This document shows positions 46,056 to 56,490 of a stretch of DNA of 64,000 nucleotides, one piece after another; within the stretch, counting starts at the first letter, position 1; each line of letters opens with the position of its first letter. The translations under genes were made by a program, and so were the position numbers. The stretch is from Corythucha ciliata (taxonomy: Eukaryota; Arthropoda; Insecta; Hemiptera; Tingidae): contig CM075938.1 of the NCBI GenBank assembly GCA_038030265.1, forward strand, positions 11,881,009-11,945,008. The letters are read 5' to 3'. The notes under the pieces were generated by a model. That model was not told the DNA's origin. It saw only the letters and a list, made by a program, of their open reading frames with translations, and did no database searches.

Positions 46056-46460
46056 GTGAGTACTTTTTTAAATTTTCTTCTTTCTCTTCCTTCTTCGCTT
46101 TTTCCATACTTTTTCATTCTTTGTGGACGCATGATTTTTCTCATGTACTCTGTAATTCCTCCTCATTTACGGTATGTACTAACATATTCTTACAAACTAT
46201 GAAACAACGCCCCCCTTCCTTCCCAGCAGGCTGCGTATTGAGATAATAGACTTTGCGGTTTGCATAAAATCCTACATCTGGGGTGGGGGCCACTCTGTAA
46301 CTTTGAGACATAGAGGAATGAATATGCTGGAGACACGTCCACCCTTCGCCAGATCTTATGTGAGGAATCCGAAAATGCCCTCTAGTAGACGTAGCCAGAA
46401 AATAAAATTATCCAATCATGTGAATTCACAACTCCTTTTTCCAGGTAGTTTCTCCGTAGA

Positions 46461-46857
46461 CTTCCTCTCCTTCTTCTTTCCTTCGGGAACTAATACAACC
46501 TTTTTTTTCAGTTTTTTTCATAGCGTTCCCCATTTGCACAAAATTCTGCATTTGGGCAGTTCTTTTCCACTCGTCTTCACTGAATTAAATCATATGTTAG
46601 TGGAGAAGACGGGTGGAAATAAATATCCCCGTTGCAGAATTTTTGGCAAATGGGGAACGCTATTGAATTTTATTCCGGATGCATTTCGGCCACAAAACAG
46701 TAGCCTCTCCGCAACAACCGTGGTTGTTGTTTGAGCAGTCCACGGTGCTGAAGAGGGGCTACTGTTTTGTGCCCGAAATGCATCCGAAGTAAAAAAAAAA
46801 AAAAAACTGCAAACAAGGTTGTATTAGTTCTCGAAGGAAAGAAGAAGGAGAGGAAGC
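46461..46857. mobile_element. Large foldback element interrupted by a nested MITE
   Basis: The outer arms CTTCCTCTCCTTCTTCTTTC (from about 46461) and GAAAGAAGAAGGAGAGGAAG (about 46838-46857) pair. Pairing continues inward through GGGAACTAATACAACC and a T-rich stretch containing CAG. The inner arms CGGATGCATTTCGGCCACAA (about 46676) and TTGTGCCCGAAATGCATCCG pair again. The 138 bp MITE at 46523-46660 interrupts the left arm only. Removing it restores a continuous palindrome of about 260 bp. There is no coding content. Confidence 0.75.
46523..46660. mobile_element. 138 bp hairpin MITE nested in a foldback arm
   Basis: It starts GCGTTCCCCATTTGCACAAA, ends with the inverted form, and has TA on both sides (46521-46522 and 46661-46662). 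It has the same length as the 35284 copy and differs at about six positions, so the two were active in the same period. The insertion point is a TA inside the left arm of the larger palindrome. Confidence 0.88.
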
Positions 46858-47051
46858 CAATCATATGGAATTCTGCACGATTCCCTATTTAAAAAAGGAA
46901 ACAAATCACATTTGAAGCCTTCTGACTAATAGCAATCATGTGGTGTATAAATTTACCCCGCCCACTAAGGGTGATTTTTGGGTCGCCTAAGGCCCCTCAC
47001 ACACTAGGATACAAAAGACGCCGACGCGTCCGCGTCAGCGTCCGACTCTTA
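46858..47051. other. Spacer with a possible Harbinger-type end
   Basis: TAAGGCCCCTCACACACTAG begins at about 46989 and looks like a PIF/Harbinger terminus. It is followed by the CG-rich GACGCCGACGCGTCCGCGTC. A similar direct-oriented string (GGGGCCTTTCACATTGGACG) lies at about 47274. No convincing inverted partner was found. Confidence 0.4.
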
Positions 47052-47243
47052 ATCCTCGATTACACGGGGCTAGTTTAAAAGCTAAAAGCTAGCGAGTTCG
47101 CTAGCAGCTAGTAAACTCGCCCGTGTCATCGTCTTTGTTCACTCTCCGATTGTAAAGAAACTGCGAAAAAATAGAAAGACTGGCTAATTTACTTGTTACT
47201 CGCCGGCTTTCAGCTTGTAAACTAGCCCCGTGTAATCGAGGCT
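47052..47243. mobile_element. PIF/Harbinger-like MITE with TTA duplication
   Basis: TTA lies on both sides (47049-47051 and 47244-47246). The termini ATCCTCGATTACACGGGGCT then AGTTTA pair with TAAACTAGCCCCGTGTAATC then GAGGCT over about 28 bp with one or two changes. The internal palindrome CTAGCGAGTTCGCTAG is present. No coding content. Confidence 0.78.
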
Positions 47244-47732
47244 TTATACAGTAAAAACACATAGAACTCTATGGGGCCTTTCACATTGGACGCGTACGCA
47301 AGAGTCGTATCTTCCCGAGAAAAAAGACGCCGACTTCAAAAGTTCGAAAGTTCACTTGGTCCTCTCCATATTATTACTTCCTCCATGCTTTGAGGTACCG
47401 GATTTTCTACTGAAAAATCACCTGATTTCATTGATTTCTTAAAAAAGACAATGAATGAAATCAAATGACTTCCGATTGGAAATTCGATACGTTAATGCTA
47501 TCGAACTGCCCCGGTGCATATTCTTGTGAACACTGAAACAGCTGTAAGTAATTGAGACTCAAATCCGAAATCTGCACCTTTCAGAGATATTTAGAGTATT
47601 CATATGCCGCGGCGGGGTAGACTAAGAACGACGAATAAGAAAATCGGTCTCCGCAAAACAATTTTAAGGTGGGGATGGAAAATTTTAGGTCTGTAGTCAT
47701 TGAGCAATATAAATAAAAAGAGCACTACCTTG

Positions 47733-47735
<3 letters not shown>
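47244..47735. other. Intronic stretch without recognised features
   Basis: Nothing beyond the partial Harbinger-like string near 47274 is recognised. Confidence 0.45.

Positions 47736-47778
<43 letters not shown>
47736..47778. repeat. Poly-T tract of 43 bases
   Basis: This is an uninterrupted T run of the same length as the one at 38453. No retroposed body was recognised next to it. Confidence 0.95.
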
Positions 47779-47781
<3 letters not shown>

Positions 47782-47889
47782 GCATATCCTCATCAGTTTC
47801 TGAATGAAAATGACGATTTTAATTCATAAATTGATGACCGTATGCTTGAAAAAAGTCAAGAATAAGGTTATGCTGATTCCTATTCACAA

Positions 47890-48330
47890 AGCATGGTTTA
47901 CACGATGCCAGTAAGTGCTTCCGTGACCGTGATCCAGTAGCTGGCGCCAGTTGACTGGCCCCATATAAAAATCCGGTGGCGCCAATCCTGTTTCAGTTCA
48001 GCCAAAGTCCAGCCAAAAAGTTCCGCACTAATCCTCTTGCACAGGGAAGGGAGTAGCCAGTGTGAGTAAGCATTCCATTGCCTTTCCCACCATCCAAAAA
48101 CGAACTGGCGCCATCTGCTAGTACCGTGTGAACGACATTGTCATCTTCTAGTCCAGCATTCACTTATGATATCAGTCAGTTCACGTCCGTTGTCTGATAT
48201 CCATCGTTTTGAAGTCTGCTGACTGACATCAGTAACCTTAATTGTCTGATCGGTACTGGCGCCAGTCGGCAGGCTTCAATAACTGGTGGCAGTCGACTGA
48301 TTCGCTTACTGGCATCGTGTAAACCGGCCT
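47890..48330. mobile_element. PIF/Harbinger-like element with GGTTTACACGATGCCAGTAA ends
   Basis: The left GGTTTACACGATGCCAGTAA and the right TTACTGGCATCGTGTAAACC are perfect inverted copies. The outer bases differ (AGCAT versus GGCCT), so the exact ends and duplication are unsure. The 440 bp body contains several smaller inverted CTGGCGCCAG motifs. No transposase frame is seen. Confidence 0.65.
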
Positions 48331-49048
48331 TAATCTCATTGCCAGTTTCAAGGACTGCAAAAAAAGGCTGGAAACACTGGGATAGAACCTTTAATAGGCT
48401 CTCCTGATCGAAAATTCGCTCCGATTTTCGTATTTTGCGTGCTGTAAAACTCCAAGATACGCACTTTCGCAATAAAACGCCCTGGGGAAGAGGGTTAAGT
48501 GGGCGATTTTTGGCCAATTATTCAAATTGTTTCGATTTCAGATGGGCATGGTTCCTAAGTCCCTTAGACATTATCAAAATCAAAAATGCCGGATTTATGG
48601 CTAGGATTCATTGAAAAGCTCGAAAAACAATTTATATCTGTTGGTTTACCCGTGCTGGGAAAACTTCAAGAAACGCAGTTTCGTCAGCAGTTTTGGTCAA
48701 TTTTCAACAAATCAGCCAAGGGCTGGTTAGGCAATATTTTTGTGCGTCATTTTTTCAAAATATTTTGATTTTACCCGTGTGCTTTTTGAAAGTTCATTGG
48801 ACAATGCTTAGTTGACATTGCAACTGGTTAGCGTTAAACATTATGCTTTGGGTGCATGCCTCCCACTACTACTTACGCTTGGTTTTGAAACGATTCGACC
48901 TGCCATTTATAGGGGAGAGACGATTCTGGTGTTGCCTTCATCACCGACGCGCAGATCCGCGTGTTGTGAACTTGTAAATTTTTTTCGTCACAAACATTTT
49001 ACAGGGTTACATTGGCTCCAAAGAACCGGGCGGTGAGCCGGGGATTAA
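48331..49048. other. Intronic stretch without recognised features
   Basis: No gene or bounded repeat is recognised. The last four bases are the TTAA that precedes the truncated foldback. Confidence 0.45.
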
Positions 49049-49253
49049 GGGGGAGTTGTACATGTGATTCCTCGACCCCCCTCCAATCGTACCTCGCCTA
49101 CTCCGCGTTACGGAAATTACCGCCGTATTTCTGCACCAATCGTGGACTTCAAGGGTTCATTTAAATCTTCAGGAAATTCCGCACAAGCGTACGATCTTCC
49201 TTTTTCATATTTCATTCCTAAAATAACTGTAAAACGCACACAAAACTTATTTA
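49049..49253. mobile_element. Half copy of the TTAA foldback element
   Basis: It begins GGGGGAGTTGTACATGTGAT after TTAA and follows the left arm and loop of the 29091 element to about AAAACGCACACAAAACTTA. It is then replaced by unrelated sequence. The right arm is missing, so it cannot fold or move. Confidence 0.75.
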
Positions 49254-52200
49254 AGAAAGCGGGGGGCTTGCTATTAGTCCTGGAAATCAGGCAAGCGATG
49301 AGGGGTTGGGACAAACGGATACGGCCTGTCTGTTATCTCTCGAGTTTTATCAAGGGCCCCCCGAGTTTTGGTGTATGTGGACTCACATTAGGTCTCTCGA
49401 ATTCGCCCCCAATACCCTTGTGTAGGGCTCGTGTGTTTTTTCTCCCTCAGAAACGGCATGCCCTGGTGCTTGCCCACTGATAATCACAAAATAAAATGGT
49501 GTGTGAGAGCGAGGAGGATAAATTTAAATTCTGATCGCCCCACTATCCGGTCAAAGAAGAAAAACGAGCTTTGGAATGAATTGGTTACTGTATTCTACAC
49601 GTCCTTTCCACAACTGCATTAAATAATATTGAGTCCTCAAGCAGGAGTGACGAGGGCGGGGAGGGCCTTTTTCAGCTGATTGTTTTGTATGTTTGTTCGA
49701 AAGTCAGAGCAAAGACCGATGAAAAAATAGGGGGGGAAACGTTCCCTCATTCTTGAGCTCACTCCTCCCCCACCCTTGGGGAATTTGGATATATGTCTAC
49801 CGAAGTGTATAAAAGAGCGTTGAAAGCAATAAGCAAGTTCCCCTGAGGCCTTTTTTTTCATCTTGACATTGACTGGGCTATGAGGCAATAAGATCGAAGC
49901 TACGGGGTTGTCATGGTAAAAATTGAGCTGGAGGTAATATGTATTAGGTCTTTCGGGCGACCCTCCAAATCTACACAACATACAAAATTTGTAAGTTGTG
50001 TAGTTTTTGAACCAATTGAACACGTGTTGCTATGTATGTAACCTACAAATTTGTAACTTTTGTAGGTCGTCCGAAAAGGCTCATTGACTGCATTTAGGCA
50101 GTGGTTTGTTCCTGTGGTTAAAATACATGTTTTTGAGGTTGTCTTATTGTTTTTGGGAGGGAAATGTACGGGTTCTTGGGTCATGTATCTCACTGTAGCC
50201 AAATTTCAAGTAATTAGGTCGTAATGAGGTTATTAGGAAGTTTTAGCGTGCTCTTTCCTTAAAATAATTAGTTTTAGTTCCAAATTGTTGATTTCTGTTG
50301 CGAGTTGAATGGTCCAGCCTAGTGAGCTAGAAGCAAACAATTTAACATCAAGAACTGTTCAATTTGCTCTAAAAATTGAAAATTTCGGTCCTTGGAAGCT
50401 CACTGGTGCAGTAAACACGACAGTCCAGGTCGCTCCGGATTGCTACATGCAATCTTTTTATACAATGATCACTGGTCAGGGGGCGCCGAGGCAATTATTC
50501 CCAGTGGGCTGCGTCCTATTTCATCTCTTCCTGCCAGTTGTGTTGAAATGACATAAAGTTTCAACGAAATTTTCGTCCATCTCGCATTGATCATCCCTCC
50601 CACCCCCGCGCTACTGAATGCTCATACGTAAAGTGGCTTTTCTGTTGAGATACTAAGGACCCGCAAGTCACTCCGGATCGACTTGACGGGTTTCATTCAT
50701 CAACGAGTAATTTCGGGACTGAATATTTATCAATTTTATCCAAACTCTTTCGCATCCATCGCCTGGTTCGCCCCGCAGTCCACTCCTTTTTCAATCAATG
50801 CTGTCATTCAATTATTGTTTGCCACCCCTCTAGCCCGTATCAACGGTTATTTATCAAATTCTCTTTATTCTGTGAAGGAGAGTTTTAAATTGGTGGGGAG
50901 GCACTGTTTTTATTTATTCAATTTAAACCCCGATCTTCATGAAAAATGGGTGATGCAGAGTGCCCGGGTGGTTCTCTAAAACCATAAAGGTTAATACTTT
51001 CCTTTTTTTTCGCTCACTCGCAGCTCTTTCTCTTTTTCTGTGCAGCGGTTCAGGCGTATTGTGGGAGCACTGAGCGTTAGGGGAGAGGACAGTTAATTTA
51101 AATATAAATTAAAAGAACCCCGCTGTATATACGGAAGCTTAAAAGGGATCGATATCCAAACTGAGTGACTTTTCTTCTTTTCTTTAACAACGAGACTCTT
51201 ATCTCCCCCTTTTTTTTCCTGCTTGACCACCCGGGTTGTGGTACATTTACTGACCAATTGAAAGAATGAGGTATAAGGTTGTTTCAGCTGGCTTCGAGCA
51301 CGGTATAAAGGACAATGTCGACCCCCCTCCCGTCCCACCCATTGATTTTCCCTCAAACGTCCCCTTTTCACCACACAGTACACTCTTCCGATCGAGTTTT
51401 AGGGTGAGAATGATGGCAGCCGAGCGGGCGGGGGAGCAAGAGCTTTTCTTAGGAGTCTTTGACGATGTTGCGTGGGTTTTTTGTATAACGGAGAAGGACT
51501 AAATGTAAAAGCCCCCCCCCTCTCTGCAGTAGGTGGTTTTTAGTGGGTTGCTTTATAAATAGGTGATCGTTTTATTCCAGTCAATCTTTGTGCAAATTTT
51601 TCACCTGGATGATTTACAAACGAAGCGGCTAAGACTCACCCTCCACTGGTCGTTGTCGCGTGGGGAGAAGCGTAGAATGTAAAGGAAACCTTAGTCAACC
51701 CCTTTTTGCTTTGGCTTTTCAAACTTATTTCATCCCCGGAATAGTTGAATTGGGTTTCTGTTTTCGTGGTTCAAGATGTTATTTTATTGGTCTCGCTGCG
51801 CCGCATTTTGCATTCACGTCTTTCACAATTAATTGGTTCTGTCCTTCCTCCTCCCCGTTCCTCTCATCGTAGGATTTCCCTAACTCTCCAAAATTGATGA
51901 AAGCCAGCAAAAGGAGAGAATGAATTGTAAACAGTGGCACACCAGAGGTGCGATGGAATCGTGTGCGGGCGTCTCTTCTTTTCCCTTTCTCATCAATTAG
52001 TCCTTAAAGAATTGCAAAACCATAGCTTCTGTCACTTTGCAACTCTTCCTCACCACTCCCATAGTCACCGTTGTGGAAGAGCTTCTAGCTTTTTCCACAA
52101 TGACGTTCCCTCGGAATTAACGAGCACTCTTTCTTTTTGGAAGGAGTGTTCGTGACCTGCACGGTCTCATTTTTTAAGATTTTTGTGTCACCGTCAAGTG

Positions 52201-55168
52201 ATCCTTAGAGCACCCCCCCCCCACCCTTTCATTTTTTTTGTTCTCTTCCACTTGATGGGGGCGTGGTGGAGCGGGTTTGTTTCAAGCACAAAAATTTAAT
52301 GAGTTGTTTGTAATTGTAAATTTAATAATTATTAACCTTCGACAACTTGTTAAAACTTTTAAAGCCTTCCTTAGCCCCTCAACTCAACAGCACTGTTGAA
52401 CATATCGTTCATCTCGAAACGACGACTTCATTAACCTCAGAATGTGAGTCCAGTACTTAACTCTTTCCCATTTCTGCACCCAAACCTTTAAATCTCCTCG
52501 AATTCGTAATGCTGTTCCCAACCACATACAAAGCTACTTGATGAAGAGGGGGAGCGTCATTTTCCTATTCTGTTCTTTGTGGTTTTAACCCCCCCTCCTT
52601 CACATCACAGCCTTGTCCCATCCGGTTCATTAATCTTGCTATTTGGCTTTGGATACAATTTTAGGAATAAATCCTCTCTTCTCACTCTTTCACGAATAGA
52701 TGGAGGGTGGTGGGGGTCTCGTGAGCTCTCCCGGATGGAAGCGACGTTGGTTTTACTGGTTTGTAATAGAAGGGGTGGAGGCTTTGATGAAAGCCGCTTA
52801 GCTTTTGCGGGAGCTGCACTAGAGATATCGCGCGACTGTTTGTTGAAACTGATGATTATGTGTACTGAAGGATCTCGCGAAAACAATGATGAGCTGCGTG
52901 AAATAACCATCCTATTGCCCCTTCTCCTTGTTTTGCTTAGGTTTAATTACAGCAAGGATATTAATACGTAACAAGTAATAGTAAAACCTTAGCATAAAAT
53001 TGAATGGTGGGATGAGGAAATTGTTCCATTCCGCGAGTACAATCATTCATCATTCGTTCCAACATTCAAGAGGCTCCCAAGGATATCCTATTTGGTCATT
53101 CAGAAGGTCCCGAGTTGTAAATGGTTGGACACTGCTGATTGGCTAGGGCTAAAGCTGTTAACTCAGCAGGAGTCCTTAGGCCAACAATTAGTTTGTTTCA
53201 TTCAATTGTCTTTAAAATGGTGTTTTAGCTCGAAATTCCGAATTCGACAGCCCGATGGTATATAGTTGGCGAGTAGTGTGCGGTTCGGTGGTTTTTTTTT
53301 CTCTCTCTCATTCTATGAAGGAAGCTAAAAATGATTAATCATTGGTCGGGAAATCCTGACACTGAGTGGTAGACGGTGGTGGGGATAGACGACAATCATT
53401 CATCTGAACAGTAAACGGTTATGTAAAGGTGAGCGAGGGGTGGGGTGGGGTGTATGGTTTCTATTCCGAGAATCCCCTTCGCGCTACCATTGTCATCTAT
53501 TATTTACTTTTTTTCAACGGTGAACAAGCCCTCCCCCCTCATAAAGTTAACATGTTAAAAAATATACGAATAAACGTTTTTACCGTTAATTGCTTTTCAC
53601 GTTTAATCAAGGCTGCTGTAGCCCTTGTTTCTCGTGAATATAACCTATTCACTTGTTTTATGTTGTTTTTTGCCATGGGAAAATGAATGATTTATGAGCT
53701 GGGAAACAATCTAGCCGGTGGATTGTAATGTATGTTCGAATGAGCGGTGCAGCGTTTGCTTATTCCAGTATTTTGTATGTATTATCCATCCCCCAGCCTC
53801 CCCATGGAAATGTAAGTGGGTCTCAACGCTCTTGTATGTTCTGTTTATTTTAAACTCCTTCGCCAGTTGAAATTCTCTTTCACCATAATTTTATGGACAC
53901 CATTCACGCCCTCACCCATGTCGATCCTCTCAAACGACTAAACTTCGATAAAAGAAAAATATTTGCTTGCTAAAAAGAGAAGGGATCATGTTATACGGTT
54001 TAGGGGTTGGTCGCTCATTCTTCACTTTTCTTGAAAACTTCTTCCCCCCCCCCAACACCACCGTTACCTTACGCCCCACATTTCCCGGTGAAGAGTCTGG
54101 GTATTCAACCCTCCCCCCCACACACCGTTGTAGTGGACGTGACTTGATTAGATCGTGTGGCCGTTCTTATCCCGTTAAAACCCTCACCGGCTGCACCCTT
54201 TTCTCCTTTTCTCGTTCGACTCCCGTTTTAAGCCATTCGAAAAACTTTTTGTTTAAAAAAAAAGGGGAAGGACTTTTTATTTATTTTTATTTTCGGCCGT
54301 CGGCTGTGAAAGCTAAGTGTGTGATACTAGCAGAGGATGCGGTGGTGGCGGAGGGAGACGAGATTTGCTCGAAAGCGATTTTCTCGGAGAAAAGTATCAG
54401 GCTTCTATAGGGGTGCTATTGTTCCTCTTTTTCCCACCCTCGTCTCCCCCCTTCATCACTTTTTCTCATCCAAGCATCCAGCACAGTGTTAAACCTCTTG
54501 GAAAAAAGTTGGAGGGTTTCCCCAGTTAAGATCTCATGTTCGCTAGAGCCCTAGGGAATAAGCCTCTTTTCCAAAAGTGAATGTGGAAGTGATGAAGCGG
54601 GGTCGAAAGTGGAGAGCATCGTGGGTATTTCGAAAGTTGTGTTGCCGGGTAAAACCCCCCTCCCCATTAACCACCAAACCAAATTCTTTGATGGTTAAAT
54701 TCTCCGGAATTTAGTAGGGCGATCCTCTCAAATACATTGTACCGTAACCGGACGTTTGCTTTTTTTTTTCTTAGAAAATGCTTCCATCCCAAATCACTTT
54801 CTAGCTGACTTCAAAGCAAAACTTTCCGATTATACAAAGAAGCCCCTCTCTCTTGAAGTAAAATCATGTAAAAGGCTCGTTAATAAAGGAAGACGGTAGA
54901 GCTTTTAAGAGAGAAAAAAGTGATAAATGGTTGGGGTAAACGAACCAATATCTCTCCTTTATGTCGAATGCGAACTCGGGGAATGGACCCTTTGGGAAAA
55001 GCAGGAAACACTTACTTATAGTTCATTTTCAATCAATGATTTGTTATATCCTCGAGCCTTACCTGAAAGTAGACGATTTTTCATTTGAATTTGATTTTTG
55101 CTAACTCGACTAGAAGGCGGTTTCCAAGTTTGTAACTATATGGGGGTGAATCACCCTTACTACTGATG
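49254..55168. other. Intronic stretch without recognised genes
   Basis: A weak inverted repeat lies at about 49949-50082 (TTTCGGGCGACCCTCCAAAT against the TTTGTAGGTCGTCCGAAA side). C tracts occur near 51512, 52206 and 54045. None of the short frames in 50300-54500 shows a recognisable domain. Confidence 0.45.
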
Positions 55169-55692
55169 GCGTTTTCCATTTGCATAAAATTCAGCTCTGG
55201 GGCTGAGCATTTCCATTCTTCTCTGAATTATATCATATGGTAATAGATAAGACGGATGGAAATGCTCGGCTCCATAGCTGATTTTTAAGGTGGGGTTTCA
55301 GTCGGGTTTCCTCGACCTCTTCCCAGTCACCCTCGCCCAAACTTCGCACATAAATTTTGGCTCAATTTCTGCACCAATATTCGATTTCAAAGTCTTATTT
55401 CAATCTTTAGGAAGTTCTACAGTGACGTTAGATCTTTCTTTTCCAAATTTCATCCCTGAAATTACCTTAAAACACATTTGAATTCTAAAGTGTTTTGGGG
55501 TTATTTTAGGGGAAAAATGTGAAAAAGCAAGATCTAACGTCACTGTAGAACTTCCTGAAGATTAAAATAAGACTTTGAAATCGAATATTGGTGCAGAAAT
55601 GGAGCCATTTATTTGCTAAGTATAGGCGAGGGTGACTGGGAACGGGTCGAGGAAACCCGCCTGAAACTCCCACTTAAGCAAATGGAAAATGC
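55169..55692. mobile_element. GCGTTTTCC-family MITE split by a TTAA foldback insertion
   Basis: The left part GCGTTTTCCATTTGCATAAA through the central stem to CATAGCTGATTT (55169-55284) and the right part GCAAATGGAAAATGC (55678-55692) together make one hairpin of the family. The right flank is TA, the left TG. The interruption sits at the TTAA that the 43153 copy keeps intact. Confidence 0.8.
55289..55673. mobile_element. TTAA foldback element nested in a MITE
   Basis: TTAA occurs at 55285-55288 and 55674-55677. The ends GGTGGGGTTTCAGTCGGGTT and the inverted AACCCGCCTGAAACTCCCAC pair, and the arms continue inward through ACCAATATTCGATTTCAAAG and GATCTAACGTCACTGTAGAA. At 385 bp it is close to the 394 bp of the 29091 copy. 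It shares TTTCCTCGACC, CTGCACCAAT and the same layout, but is clearly diverged. No coding content. Confidence 0.82.
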
Positions 55693-56284
55693 TATCGTTA
55701 TCGAAAGATCTGGGTGATCAAATAAACTGGCGCCAGGGCAGAGAAATGCGTAGCTATTATCTGCTTATCGCTCATCAATCAGACATAGAGGGAAATACAT
55801 ATGTGAGTGGGGGGGGGGGAGTATTTGAAAAAAGTTAGCTTGAATGGTCAATATCCGTGGCCAAAAAGTCAGACCGCCAAATCACCTGTTATCCGTCCGA
55901 ATAACCAGGTTCTTGGGCTGACGAAACATCGGGGAGATTGGTGAACCGCTCCCCCTTGTCCACCTTATCCATCTCAGATTGTTAGTAACAGTGGTAAAAT
56001 TACCATTCATGTGATGGAAAGTAACTTATAGGTACGATGACCTGATTTTTTCTCCTTTATTACAGTGGCTGACATCCGCTGAAGACTCTGGGTGTGTGGA
56101 GTTGGGCGATTTGAATTTAAAATAAAATTCTAATGTTAAATCGAGTAATTGGGTCCCAGAACCCAATTAGTTTTTGGCAGAACATTCTGCCAAAAAACCA
56201 GGCCAAACGACTGGGTGTGGGTTTGGCCCAAAATTAATCATGCGCGTCTGGCTCTTTTAACAACAAAATGACGCAATTGAGACT
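55693..56284. other. Intronic stretch without recognised features
   Basis: A G tract lies near 55810. The small hairpin TTTGGCAGAACATTCTGCCA lies at about 56173-56195. No gene is seen. Confidence 0.45.
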
Positions 56285-56490
56285 ATTTTGAACCCAAATT
56301 TCGCTTTTTCAAAACAAATATTTTTGGATTCGGCTCGTTCAAATTCAAATTTTAGGGACTTCAGATCTCTTAAAAACAAAATTTCGCGGGTTTTTTATCT
56401 TTCAAACCCAAACTTTATGGTCATTTGCTCTTTCAAAGTTAAATTGATTGGATTTGGCTCCTTCAAAACCAAATTTCGGCGATTTACGCT
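56285..56490. repeat. Degenerate ~45-50 bp repeat with TTCAAAACCAAATTT core
   Basis: Related strings are TTTGAACCCAAATTTCGC, TTCAAATTCAAATTTTAGGG, TTCAAACCCAAACTTTATGG and TTCAAAACCAAATTTCGGCG. They recur in one direction, each followed by a GATTTGGCT-like segment. The open frame of 70 codons here is a product of the repeat. Confidence 0.55.

Noticed and set aside
45960..46202. Open frame MFLFQTNHLNIRPLDKPRFF... as a separate gene
   Set aside because: It starts inside the intron and uses the wrong phase over the hnRNP L linker exon. The phase-1 frame joins properly to the previous exon.
46303..46734. 143-codon + strand frame
   Set aside because: It runs through the foldback element and nested MITE, and the frame is an accident of these repeats.
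49949..50082. Hairpin MITE
   Set aside because: Arm pairing is weak and interrupted, and no terminal motif or target duplication is visible.
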